Both the position numbers and the translations under genes were made by a program. Positions 1-6,084 of a stretch of 17,185 bases of DNA are shown in pieces. Location of the stretch: assembly GCA_002690445.1 (NCBI GenBank), contig NZER01000003.1:7260-24444 (forward strand), written 5' to 3'. Positions within the stretch are counted from its first letter, which is position 1. Every line of letters starts with the position of its first letter. The notes under the pieces are model-generated. The model had not been told where the DNA came from, made no database searches, and saw only the letters and a list, made by a program, of their open reading frames with translations. The DNA comes from Candidatus Pacearchaeota archaeon (GTDB lineage: Archaea; Nanoarchaeota; Nanoarchaeia; Pacearchaeales; GW2011-AR1).

Positions 1-71
1 CGTTTTTTATATCTATTTTCTTCAAGAGTTTTTAACCATTCTTTTATTTTTTTAACAGTCGTTTTTTTCAT
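1..71 (-). CDS. Start of an unidentified gene, cut by the left edge
   Basis: Only the first 23 complete codons are visible, reading MKKTTVKKIKEWLKTLEENR and then YKK. The ATG at 71-69 is preceded by a good ribosome binding site, AGGAG, about seven bases upstream (plus-strand ctcct near 78-82). It follows the actin-like gene by 45 bases on the same strand. The peptide is lysine-rich and predicted helical. It does not carry the MKxTK..I(K)EE tag of the genes further right. No family can be assigned from this fragment. Confidence 0.6.
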   Translation of the reverse strand, partial: MKKTTVKKIKEWLKTLEENRYKK

Positions 72-116
72 AATATACTCCTAAAATTAGTTATAACTAC
101 ATCCCAGTCTACTTGT

Positions 117-1160
117 TTAAGTTTCATCACTTTGTTTATGTTGAGAAGTATCTTCTTCTATTAACTGTGCTTCACTTAAACATCCACGAGCAATTGCAGT
201 ATGAGCATCTTCTATAATCTTAATTTCATTAACTTGAATAGGAAATGTATCTTGATCAAACTGCTCATTAAATACATCTAAAAATCCTTTAACTAATGAT
301 GTCCCTCCACCAATAACAATAGGAACTGAATCAGGAAAATTTGGGACATTAGCTGCTCCTTCAAACTGTACTTTAAGATTTGTTAATAAGTAATTAATCA
401 ATGCTCCATAATAAGATCTGATAGCATGCATTACATTATACTCTTCTGTTCCTTCTCCATATATATCTTGCATAACCCCTTTAGTTAAATCTAATTGATT
501 AGAAGACTCTTTAATGTTAGTAACTTTAGCAATTGGTACTCCTGTATCAACACTAACATTATTATCAATCCAATCACCACCCCTTGCTACTGAAAATGAC
601 ACTGCTGTCATACCTTGATACATTACAGCAATATTACACATACCTGCACCCATAGATATAGAAATTCCTGTAAGTTGATGGTCTACTAATCCCTCATAAC
701 CTAAAGCTACTGCTTCTTCTACTTTTTTAGTATTATAACCATAACTTCCAATAATAGTATCCAAAACATCTTCATGATATGATATTTCACGATCTTGATC
801 TATAGGTTTTGCTGGTACGCAATATACACATATTTCATTTTTGTTTGATTTACCTATTAATTCACCTATAATTGCATTAAGAATTGGAAGTGAATCTTTC
901 TCTTCAGGATTCAATAACCCACTTTTCATCGGACGCCTTAAAGTTGCTGCGCTAAAAATTTGAGCATAATTAAAAGCATGCTGTCCTACAATATGAACCT
1001 TACCCGCCTTCTCAACAAATGGAATACTCTGTCGTCTAAGCATTCGTTTTGCCTGCTCTGCATCTCCGTCTACTGTAAGAAATGCATTTCTTTGTTTTTT
1101 AATGGAATCTTCTTTTGCGGTTATATAAAATGAAGTACCGCAATCTAAACCTATAGCCAT
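117..1160 (-). CDS. Actin-fold (ParM/MreB/actin-like) ATPase-type protein
   Basis: This 347-residue protein has the layout of the actin/Hsp70 superfamily. Phosphate-1 motif IGLDCGTSF is at residues 3-11, a phosphate-2-like segment ISISMGAGMCNIAV at 166-179, and an adenosine-type loop IVIGGGTSLVKGF at 281-293. The length matches bacterial and plasmid actin-like proteins. Known members form nucleotide-driven filaments for DNA segregation or cell shape; some large phages use actin- or tubulin-like filaments to position phage DNA. The phosphate-2 motif is atypical: the usual D-x-G-x-G-T reads S-M-G-A-G-M, so the canonical acidic residue is missing and hydrolysis may be altered. The ATG at 1160 has GAGG about six bases upstream. 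The gene follows the histone-like gene by 10 bases, so the two are probably co-expressed. A chaperone-like Hsp70 role is less likely because there is no substrate-binding domain. The fold call is firm; the function is open. Confidence 0.75.
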   Translation of the reverse strand: MAIGLDCGTSFYITAKEDSIKKQRNAFLTVDGDAEQAKRMLRRQSIPFVEKAGKVHIVGQHAFNYAQIFSAATLRRPMKSGLLNPEEKDSLPILNAIIGELIGKSNKNEICVYCVPAKPIDQDREISYHEDVLDTIIGSYGYNTKKVEEAVALGYEGLVDHQLTGISISMGAGMCNIAVMYQGMTAVSFSVARGGDWIDNNVSVDTGVPIAKVTNIKESSNQLDLTKGVMQDIYGEGTEEYNVMHAIRSYYGALINYLLTNLKVQFEGAANVPNFPDSVPIVIGGGTSLVKGFLDVFNEQFDQDTFPIQVNEIKIIEDAHTAIARGCLSEAQLIEEDTSQHKQSDET

Positions 1161-1170
1161 AATAACCTCA

Positions 1171-1356
1171 TTAAAGTTTTGATTCAGCTACTGATGCTTT
1201 TCTATATTCAGTGATAATTTTTTTTATTTCGCCAATAGCTTTGCGAGCTCTTCGGCCAGCAGCTTTGTTTTGATTAAAAATAAATTTTTCATGATTTTCT
1301 TGAAAATCTACAAATAAATCTGCAATTTGATCATATAATTGTTGTGCGCTCGCCAT
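1171..1356 (-). CDS. Small histone H1/Hc1-like DNA-binding protein
   Basis: This 61-residue, lysine/arginine-rich helical protein contains NKAAGRRARKAIGEIKKII (residues 29-47) followed by EYRK. That pattern resembles the Hc1 / bacterial histone H1-like family (NKAAGTRxRKxxxELK...EIRK) found in Chlamydia and in many Bacteroidota, where full-length members are about 55-65 residues. Known members bind DNA and compact the nucleoid. The ATG at 1356 has AAGGA eight bases upstream. It sits between the tagged small-protein array and the actin-like gene, in a late head-gene context. It could compact phage DNA in the head or act on the host nucleoid after injection; nothing in the sequence chooses between these. 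It has no MKxTK tag. The family call is from memory of the motif, not a search. Confidence 0.65.
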   Translation of the reverse strand: MASAQQLYDQIADLFVDFQENHEKFIFNQNKAAGRRARKAIGEIKKIITEYRKASVAESKL

Positions 1357-1366
1357 AATTAATTCC

Positions 1367-1633
1367 TTATATTCCGTGCACCTGCACTCTATTTTTAATA
1401 AGCATTTCTAAAACTTTATCTTCATGCTTTACATCTAGTTCTAAAATAAAAGTAGCCCCTTTACCAACACCATAATCATAATCTTTACCTGGAGTTAATC
1501 TTAACTTTTTCAAAATTTGTTCCGTTTTTTTCCTATCTCTATATGGAATTTGAAGTTGAACCATTCTTGCTTCACTTAAAGATTTTAATTCTTCTTTAAT
1601 AATTTTTCGTATTTGTGATTTTGTTATTTTCAT
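1367..1633 (-). CDS. Tagged small protein (putative internal head protein), 88 aa
   Basis: Residues 1-15 are the shared tag MKITKSQIRKIIKEE, followed by LKSLSE|A, with the [I/L]-x-E tripeptide LSE at 19-21. In T4 this tripeptide type is what the gp21 protease cuts. The remaining 67 residues alternate strand- and helix-like stretches (VQLQIPY, KKTEQILKKL, ATFILELDV, KHEDKVLEMLI, VQVHGI), which could be a small ferredoxin-like alpha/beta fold. A similar strand-helix stretch (ELTFDVD..NDKLLDLLKK) occurs in the 98-residue protein at 2812-3108, so the two cargo parts may be distantly related. No enzymatic motif is visible. One base separates it from the upstream stop. Function unknown; the head-internal role is inferred from the tag and from the gp21-type protease gene upstream. 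Confidence 0.7.
   Translation of the reverse strand: MKITKSQIRKIIKEELKSLSEARMVQLQIPYRDRKKTEQILKKLRLTPGKDYDYGVGKGATFILELDVKHEDKVLEMLIKNRVQVHGI
1591..1633 (-). repeat. Tag-encoding repeat copy 1 (43 bp)
   Basis: First 43 bases of the gene starting at 1633. By hand alignment without gaps it matches the copy at 4050-4092 at 38 of 43 positions and the copy at 2773-2815 at 37 of 43. Confidence 0.7.
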
Positions 1634-1634
1634 T

Positions 1635-1898
1635 TTAATAATTTCCCACTATTCTAGCAAAATATTTTTTTAAATTTTTATTAACCCATGTTGTTGTTTC
1701 AGTGATATCATCTATAGCATCTCTAACTATATTTCCGTCATTTCGTTGTACTCCTTTTTCTAAATTTTTAATATGTGACTTTAAATCTTGTATATCCCTC
1801 TTTATAAATCGTTCTCCCTTTTTAGAAAACTGTAATACTTTTTCTTTAAGTAACTCTTCTCTAATCATTTCTCGGAGCTGTAATTTGGTTAGGTTCAC
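1635..1898 (-). CDS. Tagged small protein (putative internal head protein), 87 aa
   Basis: It begins MNLTKLQLREMIREELLKE|K, with LKE at residues 17-19 as the candidate protease site. The rest is highly charged and predicted all-helical (for example DIQDLKSHIKNLEKGVQ), ending in KYFARIVGNY. The start codon is GTG (plus-strand cac at 1896-1898), overlapping the TGA of the upstream gene as GTGA, so translation is probably coupled. The tag pattern confirms this start, since the first residues align with the ATG-started relatives. No known domain is recognised. Confidence 0.7.
   Translation of the reverse strand: MNLTKLQLREMIREELLKEKVLQFSKKGERFIKRDIQDLKSHIKNLEKGVQRNDGNIVRDAIDDITETTTWVNKNLKKYFARIVGNY
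1856..1898 (-). repeat. Tag-encoding repeat copy 2 (43 bp, most diverged)
   Basis: First 43 bases of the GTG-started gene at 1898. It matches the copy at 4516-4558 at 33 of 43 positions by hand, and is the least conserved of the seven copies. Confidence 0.5.
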
Positions 1899-2815
1899 GG
1901 TGTTTCTTTTCCAATAAATTTAGCTGCTCTAGCTATACCTTCTGGATCAAATTCAACTAACTCTCCTCTACTACCTCTCTTAACTGTTACCACAAATTCT
2001 CCTGTATCTCCTCTATAAATTTCGGGTGATACCTTACCTTTCCATATCTGATTAAAAGCTTTCATCAGTTCTCTTTTTAATTCTCTAGCATTATTAACTT
2101 TAATATCAGTACCTTCATTTATGGATTCGTTTGCAGTTCTAAGTGCATCTTTTACTTTTGGATTTTCAGATAAACCCTTTTTAATTTTTTCAATTTTTTT
2201 AGTGGCATTTGTCATATTACCACTCATCTTTTTAGCTATATCTATTGCTTTTTTAATTTGCGAAGAATTAAATCCTTCATTTACGGATTCTTTAACCCAC
2301 CTTTTCTTCTTCTCATCCCATTTTAATCCTTTTGCTCTTTGTTTTGCTTGATACTTTTTTGCTCTCTGATCAGCTTGTCGTTTTATAAGGTTCTTTTGGT
2401 GTTGACCTGGTCTCATAGCTTCATATTTACCACTCTTTACTAATTTACCCTGTCCAAAACCAGATAACTGTGCCAATTTCCTTAAACCACCAGCTACTCT
2501 GCTAGTATCATCAACTTTACCCAATTTCATTGATTTAGGTCCTAAATCATAATGTAACATTAAATCATCTTTAACTGAAAATGGCATTACTATTTTTTTA
2601 CCATCCTTATCTTTAACATGGATGAAAGCACCATATCTACCTTTATACCCCCGCTTCATAACTTCATGTTTTAAAATTTTAATTCCAGCTCGTCTAAAAT
2701 CATTTGCTAAATGTTGTGCAAGTGCACTCTTATCTTGACTCCAATCAAGTTTTTCATTTATCTTGTGAGTTTCTTCTCTAACAATTTGGTGTATTTGTGA
2801 TCTTGTTATTTTCAT
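1895..2815 (-). CDS. Tagged 306-aa basic protein, possible head polyprotein
   Basis: The N-terminus MKITRSQIHQIVREETHKINE|K carries the tag with INE at residues 19-21. Residues 22-175 contain an alpha/beta region and then a strongly basic stretch (about 140-175, rich in K, R and Q) that looks nucleic-acid binding. At 176-181 and again at 230-235 the protein reads ESVNEG and ESINEG; these flank a compact helical domain (QIKKAIDIAKKMSGNMTNAT and on to about 229). Residues 236-306 form a third segment with a GDTGEFVVTVKRGSRGE stretch. The repeated [V/I]NE|G boundaries resemble protease sites of the gp21 type, so the product may be cut into three mature pieces. Its start overlaps the upstream stop as ATGA. 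The tag suggests packing in the head. No enzymatic motif is visible. Confidence 0.7.
   Translation of the reverse strand: MKITRSQIHQIVREETHKINEKLDWSQDKSALAQHLANDFRRAGIKILKHEVMKRGYKGRYGAFIHVKDKDGKKIVMPFSVKDDLMLHYDLGPKSMKLGKVDDTSRVAGGLRKLAQLSGFGQGKLVKSGKYEAMRPGQHQKNLIKRQADQRAKKYQAKQRAKGLKWDEKKKRWVKESVNEGFNSSQIKKAIDIAKKMSGNMTNATKKIEKIKKGLSENPKVKDALRTANESINEGTDIKVNNARELKRELMKAFNQIWKGKVSPEIYRGDTGEFVVTVKRGSRGELVEFDPEGIARAAKFIGKETP
2111..2128 (-). repeat. Internal linker repeat ESINEG, second copy
   Basis: Encodes ESINEG (residues 230-235 of the 306-residue protein). It matches 2273-2290 at 16 of 18 bases. Confidence 0.55.
2273..2290 (-). repeat. Internal linker repeat ESVNEG, first copy
   Basis: Encodes ESVNEG (residues 176-181 of the 306-residue protein). 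With the copy at 2111-2128 it brackets a helical domain of about 50 residues. Confidence 0.55.
2773..2815 (-). repeat. Tag-encoding repeat copy 3 (43 bp)
   Basis: First 43 bases of the 306-residue protein gene. It matches copy 1 (1591-1633) at 37 of 43 positions by hand. Confidence 0.65.
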
Positions 2816-3108
2816 TTTAATTTCTGAATCTCTTGTTCGATCATTTTTCTTACTAGTTCCTTTAAAACCGTTAAATTAAGAGACTGTCTCCTCTTAGTAT
2901 TTTTTCTACCAGCTTTTTTCTTCAATAAATCTAACAATTTATCATTTGTTTCTTTATCTACATCAAAAGTAAGTTCCATCCTCTGTGTATCATCCGGAAG
3001 TTGAGCAGGTAATTCTTTGACTTTTATTTTTTTAATACCAGCTTGCTTAGTCATTGGCAATACTGTTCTTTTAATAAATAATCTATTTCCAGTTATAGTT
3101 TGTTTCAT
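2812..3108 (-). CDS. 98-aa basic protein with a tag-like C-terminus
   Basis: This small basic protein lacks the N-terminal tag (it begins MKQTITGNRLFIKRTVLPMT). Its last 22 residues, LNLTVLKELVRKMIEQEIQK and then LK, follow the same hydrophobic spacing as the N-terminal tags (compare MNLTKLQLREMIREELLKE). The middle has a strand-helix pair, MELTFDVD then NDKLLDLLKKKAG, resembling the 88-residue protein at 1367-1633. The ATG at 3108 has AGGAG upstream (plus-strand ctcct at 3116-3120). Its TGA overlaps the next ATG as ATGA. Function unknown; it probably belongs to the same structural set. Confidence 0.65.
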   Translation of the reverse strand: MKQTITGNRLFIKRTVLPMTKQAGIKKIKVKELPAQLPDDTQRMELTFDVDKETNDKLLDLLKKKAGRKNTKRRQSLNLTVLKELVRKMIEQEIQKLK

Positions 3109-3118
3109 TTACTGTCTC

Positions 3119-3358
3119 CTACCACTCGTGGCCTGTTTTAATATAAGTTGACATTGCGTCTGCATTGTTCATTAGTTCCAAAGCTTCTTTATCTATTTTT
3201 TTTATTAAACTTTTAAACTTTGGTTTTTCTTTCAATGCAGCTTTAATCCACTTCTTTCTAAAATCTTCTAAATAATCTGCTAAATCCATATAAGCTTTTT
3301 CTGCGGATATAGCTTCATTCAGTTGTTCTTCTTTTAATAATTCTTTTAATTTAATCAT
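3119..3358 (-). CDS. Tagged small helical protein, 79 aa
   Basis: It begins MIKLKELLKEEQLNE|A, a shorter version of the tag with LNE at residues 13-15 followed by alanine, the same P1' residue as in the T4 internal-protein sites. The remaining 64 residues are charged and helical (AYMDLADYLEDFRKKWIKAA, then KKIDKEALELM), ending in GHEW. The start ATG overlaps the stop of the upstream gene (ATGA). No known domain. Confidence 0.65.
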   Translation of the reverse strand: MIKLKELLKEEQLNEAISAEKAYMDLADYLEDFRKKWIKAALKEKPKFKSLIKKIDKEALELMNNADAMSTYIKTGHEW

Positions 3359-3672
3359 GTCGCATATCTTCTATATTTATTAGCTACTTGTTTACCAATT
3401 CGAGTTGGATCTTCCTGTTTAATAACAGCCTTTGTTATTTTATCTACATCTGATTTAGATACCCCTTTTAAATCAAAAATATATTTACCAGATGGATTAG
3501 GTATTTTAGCTAACCAAGTTTCAATACTTGGTCCTTCATCACCAACTGTTACTGTTACTTGAAGACGCCAAGGTTTATTATCATAGTTAACCCAATGTTG
3601 TCCTCTACCACTGCTCTTACGTACTGTCCAGTTTTCAGCAATAATATCTTTAAGTAATGTCATTAATTTCAT
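3355..3672 (-). CDS. Tagged small protein, 105 aa
   Basis: It begins MKLMTLLKDIIAE|N. IAE at residues 11-13 is the closest in this window to the T4 internal-protein end FIAE. The body is strand-rich (WVNYDNKPWRLQVTVTVGDE, IETWLAKI, KYIFDLKGV) followed by a helix (KSDVDKITKAVIKQ) and a basic tail KYRRYAT, consistent with a small alpha/beta domain. The ATG at 3672 has only a weak, distant GGAAAG upstream. No family recognised. Confidence 0.65.
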   Translation of the reverse strand: MKLMTLLKDIIAENWTVRKSSGRGQHWVNYDNKPWRLQVTVTVGDEGPSIETWLAKIPNPSGKYIFDLKGVSKSDVDKITKAVIKQEDPTRIGKQVANKYRRYAT

Positions 3673-3681
3673 TTATTTGTA

Positions 3682-4092
3682 TCACTTTCCTGGTATATCA
3701 CCGCTCCTTGCAAACCCTCCACCCATAGCATCTGCAAAACTATAATATGCTGTATCTTTACTTACAGAAAACTTAGCTGGTTTTCCTTCAGTACCAATCA
3801 TATTAGATAAGCCCTTAATAGCTTTATCAGCATTAGCTTTATTATAAAATTCTCCAAGAATCCAAGTAGAGCTAGATCCTACTTTTCCAATTCTCCATAC
3901 TACTATTTGTGTTGTAATACCAAAACTAAAAAATGAATCTTTAATATTATATTTAAACCCAAGCTTTTTTGAAGCTTTTTTAATAATAGGGGCCCATGCT
4001 TTCATTTGGTCTGAACTTAAGCTTTGTACTTCGTTTAGCTTTTGAACTTCTTCTTTAATAATTTCTTTAATTTGTGATTTAGTTATTTTCAT
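3682..4092 (-). CDS. Tagged small protein, 136 aa
   Basis: The N-terminus MKITKSQIKEIIKEEVQKLN followed by E|V is the fullest form of the tag, with LNE at residues 19-21. After it come a helix (KAWAPIIKKASKKLG), strands (FFSFGITTQIVVWRIG, STWILGEFY), a helix (KANADKAIKGLSNMI) and a strand, so the mature part looks like a compact alpha/beta domain of about 115 residues. The C-terminus is glycine-rich (DAMGGGFARSGDIPGK). GAGAGG lies about nine bases before the ATG. One base separates it from the stop of the interrupted gene upstream. Function unknown. Confidence 0.7.
   Translation of the reverse strand: MKITKSQIKEIIKEEVQKLNEVQSLSSDQMKAWAPIIKKASKKLGFKYNIKDSFFSFGITTQIVVWRIGKVGSSSTWILGEFYNKANADKAIKGLSNMIGTEGKPAKFSVSKDTAYYSFADAMGGGFARSGDIPGK
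4050..4092 (-). repeat. Tag-encoding repeat copy 4 (43 bp)
   Basis: First 43 bases of the gene at 4092. It matches the copy at 6341-6383 at 37 of 43 and copy 1 at 38 of 43 positions by hand. Confidence 0.7.
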
Positions 4093-4093
4093 T

Positions 4094-4558
4094 TTACCAA
4101 CCTCTCTGTTGACCCATTTTCTCTAATTTACCCCAATCACTACCTAACTTTGTTTTTATTTTTTTAAAGTCTCTAGGATTAGCTGCTTCCATATGTTTAA
4201 AAAACCGATATACACCTTCCCAATTGGGTTCTACATTAATAGTTCTAGCCTCTTTCATTTTTTTATTCTTCTTCTTCTTAGGCTCCGAGGTTGCAGAGTG
4301 TCTATGACTCTGTTCTTTTACTACTGTTAACATACTTGCAGGTACGTTTTTAAAGGTCTTATTACCGAACTTTGCAGTATAAAAATTAATAGTCCCATCT
4401 TCTAATAATGTATGATCCACTACTTCACCAATTCCCATATTTTTCTTAGTAGAAACCTTCCACTCAACATGAGTAGCTCAATTATGTGGTACAGATTTAT
4501 TCTGCTCACCAATAACTTGTTTAATAATTTCTCTAAGTTTTAATTTGGTTAATTTCAT
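4094..4558 (-). pseudogene. Tagged gene interrupted by an in-frame TGA
   Basis: From the ATG at 4558 the frame reads MKLTKLKLREIIKQVIGEQN, KSVPHN, then TGA (plus-strand tca at 4478-4480). After it the same frame continues ATHVEWKVSTKKN and runs without another stop to TAA at 4094-4096. The ATG at 4558 overlaps the TGA of the membrane-protein gene upstream (ATGA), as in neighbouring gene pairs, so 4558 is the natural start. The in-frame ATG at 4438 has no Shine-Dalgarno at a usable distance. The cargo after the stop has strands, a lysine-rich linker (EPKKKKNKKMKEA) and a helical end. TGA is a real stop elsewhere here, so this is a nonsense mutation, programmed read-through (TGG to TGA would restore Trp), or a sequence error. 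If it terminates, only a 26-residue tag peptide is made. Confidence 0.7.
4516..4558 (-). repeat. Tag-encoding repeat copy 5 (43 bp)
   Basis: First 43 bases of the interrupted gene. It matches the copy at 6042-6084 at 36 of 43 positions by hand. Confidence 0.6.
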
Positions 4559-4872
4559 TTTTTTAATTCTCGTAATTTATTTTTTTGTGTTTTTACTTTA
4601 CCTCTTTTAATTTCATCCACTTTAACTTCTATTTCATCTGGGCTATCTATAAAGATGCTCTTTTGAACATCAACATCAACAACACCGAGACTTTTCTTTT
4701 TAAGAGAAACCGCCTCATAATCGCCTACCAGCGCTTCTTCACTCCTTTTTATCCACATCGGAGGTATATTTTTTATAAAATACCTCAAAATTAACCACCC
4801 AGCTAATGCAATTTGCCAAATAACTAAACTATATAAAACAAAATGCTCTAAGTGATGAAAGTATTCTCTCAT
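4555..4872 (-). CDS. Small single-pass membrane protein, 105 aa
   Basis: Residues about 10-33 (FVLYSLVIWQIALAGWLILR and following) form one clear transmembrane helix after a short, histidine-containing N-terminus (MREYFHHLEH). The remaining 70 residues are charged, with a lysine/arginine-rich C-terminus (RGKVKTQKNKLRELKK) that would lie in the cytoplasm if the positive-inside rule holds. It is the only membrane protein among the tagged genes and has no tag. No good ribosome binding site is seen before the ATG at 4872. Its stop overlaps the start of the interrupted gene. Function unknown; a lysis or membrane-attachment role is possible but unsupported. Confidence 0.6.
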   Translation of the reverse strand: MREYFHHLEHFVLYSLVIWQIALAGWLILRYFIKNIPPMWIKRSEEALVGDYEAVSLKKKSLGVVDVDVQKSIFIDSPDEIEVKVDEIKRGKVKTQKNKLRELKK

Positions 4873-4879
4873 CTAACTA

Positions 4880-5434
4880 TCAATCACTATCAGATTCTTT
4901 ATCTCCAGACCAATTAGCATCTACATAATTATAAAATTCTTTCTTTTTATCATCAGGTAACTGATCAGGTTCAGAAACACCAAATTTCTTTAATGCTCCC
5001 ATAAAAAATTGTTGATACTCATCTTTATCACCTTTCATAGGTTCATGTTCACCGTCTTCATGTGCTTCTTTAATTTCATAATACCGATTTAAAATAGAAC
5101 CAATATCTTCATAAAGTGCAACTAATCGCTGACCTGTTGAATTATGTTCTGTTGAAGTCTTTTTAAACTCGCTCACCATTTTCTGTAGAGATTTCATATT
5201 ACGGTTAATTGAGACTTTATCAAACCAGTCATCTGTTTCTGATAAAATATGGTTATGTGCGGATTCTGCCATTTTAACTAATCCTTCAGCTATTTCCATA
5301 ATATTTGATGTACTATATAGCTGTTTTCCAATATTACTATATTCAGCAACGCTCTCAATAACTTCATATTTATTAATCTTGGGAGTTTCATCTTCAAACA
5401 TTTCAATTAATAAATCTTTTAATTTAGTTGCCAT
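4880..5434 (-). CDS. Tagged helical protein, 184 aa
   Basis: It begins MATKLKDLLIEMFEDE, a divergent tag with LIE at residues 9-11. The rest is predicted almost all helical and acidic, with heptad-like stretches (GLVKMAESAHNHILSETDDW, MKSLQKMVSEFKKT, RLVALYEDIGSILNRYYEI). The C-terminal part (FFMGALKKFGVSEPDQLPDD, then KKKEFYNYVDANW) resembles a short domain that I recall in several marine T4-like phage proteins of unknown function. The ATG at 5434 has AGGAG. It sits between the DUF3008-like gene and the membrane protein. A structural or core role is likely by context only. Confidence 0.7.
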   Translation of the reverse strand: MATKLKDLLIEMFEDETPKINKYEVIESVAEYSNIGKQLYSTSNIMEIAEGLVKMAESAHNHILSETDDWFDKVSINRNMKSLQKMVSEFKKTSTEHNSTGQRLVALYEDIGSILNRYYEIKEAHEDGEHEPMKGDKDEYQQFFMGALKKFGVSEPDQLPDDKKKEFYNYVDANWSGDKESDSD

Positions 5435-5444
5435 TTAATTTCTC

Positions 5445-5840
5445 CTACTTTACTCTATTTAAAGCATTTTGTGCTATTTTTAAAAATTTAATTGATTGTA
5501 TTGGTTTATCATATACATCTTCGTTTTCCAATGGACCTTCTCCAATCATATATGCAATTTCTTTCTGTGCTTTCTGTAAATGTTCTCCGTGCGGCATGGC
5601 CACTTTTTCAGAAAAAATGCTTGCTATTTCTTTTCTTATTAATTTTTTTAAAGCTTCTTCCTTAACATGCTCTGGCTTACCTTTATGTTTTGTAGAAGCG
5701 TAATCTTCAGCATCTTTTTCCTTCATATCTTTTGCTACTTTTTTTACTTTACCAGAAACTTTAGATGGGTCCACAGTACCTTTTTGTAGTCCATGAACCA
5801 TTCCCATAAATCGTTGTTGTGCTTTAGATTTTGCAGGCAT
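5445..5840 (-). CDS. DUF3008-like small protein with a C-terminal extension
   Basis: The N-terminal 64 residues (MPAKSKAQQRFMGMVHGLQK, then KVKKVAKDMKEKDAEDYAST and KHKGKPEHV) match, from memory, the DUF3008 type, a small basic family of unknown function with an MPAKSKxQQRxMGM start and a K[H/R]KGxPEHV end. Here a further 67 residues follow, starting with EEALKKLIRKEIASIFSEK, a stretch resembling the amphipathic tags of the neighbours but placed internally. The end is helical. The ATG at 5840 is preceded by AAGGATTGGGA. The protein may be a fusion of a DUF3008 unit with a tag-like segment and an acidic tail. It probably belongs to the virion set; function unknown. Confidence 0.65.
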   Translation of the reverse strand: MPAKSKAQQRFMGMVHGLQKGTVDPSKVSGKVKKVAKDMKEKDAEDYASTKHKGKPEHVKEEALKKLIRKEIASIFSEKVAMPHGEHLQKAQKEIAYMIGEGPLENEDVYDKPIQSIKFLKIAQNALNRVK

Positions 5841-5841
5841 C

Positions 5842-6084
5842 TTAGTCCCAATCCTTATATGTTTTCATTAAATGTTTATGTAATCCATGATGTAACTTTC
5901 TCATCTGCTTATATACTCGTTCAATCACATTATCACCGCGAATTGGTTGATATCTCTTAAGCATCCATCCCATATTTTCAATTTTATAACCAAGTTCATC
6001 ATACATCGAACGTAAAGTTATTTGTTGTTCACCTAATAATTCTTCTTTAATTATTTCTTTGAGTTTTGATTTTGTTAGTTTCAT
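5842..6084 (-). CDS. Tagged small helical protein, 80 aa
   Basis: The tag MKLTKSKLKEIIKEELLGE|Q has LGE at residues 17-19. The mature part is helical and basic, with several histidines and aromatic residues (IENMGWMLKRYQPI, YKQMRKLHHGLHKHLMKTYK, DWD). The ATG overlaps the upstream TGA (ATGA). It directly follows another tagged gene, and their first 43 bases differ at only four positions, which suggests a recent tandem duplication or gene conversion of the tag, because the cargo parts do not resemble each other. No known domain. Confidence 0.7.
   Translation of the reverse strand: MKLTKSKLKEIIKEELLGEQQITLRSMYDELGYKIENMGWMLKRYQPIRGDNVIERVYKQMRKLHHGLHKHLMKTYKDWD
6042..6084 (-). repeat. Tag-encoding repeat copy 6 (43 bp)
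   Basis: First 43 bases of the gene at 6084. It matches 6341-6383 at 39 of 43 positions, the closest pair; 24 bases in a row are identical. Confidence 0.75.

Noticed and set aside
1702..1917. Open frames on the plus strand, including 1702-1917, 6792-6995 and 11286-11549
   Set aside because: They are antisense to well-supported genes, lack family resemblance and have hydrophobic, low-complexity products that follow from reading lysine/glutamate-rich genes backwards.
4478..4480. TGA read as tryptophan throughout (alternative genetic code)
   Set aside because: Several genes end in TGA with the next start overlapping (ATGA or GTGA), and Trp is encoded by TGG elsewhere, so a general code change is not supported.
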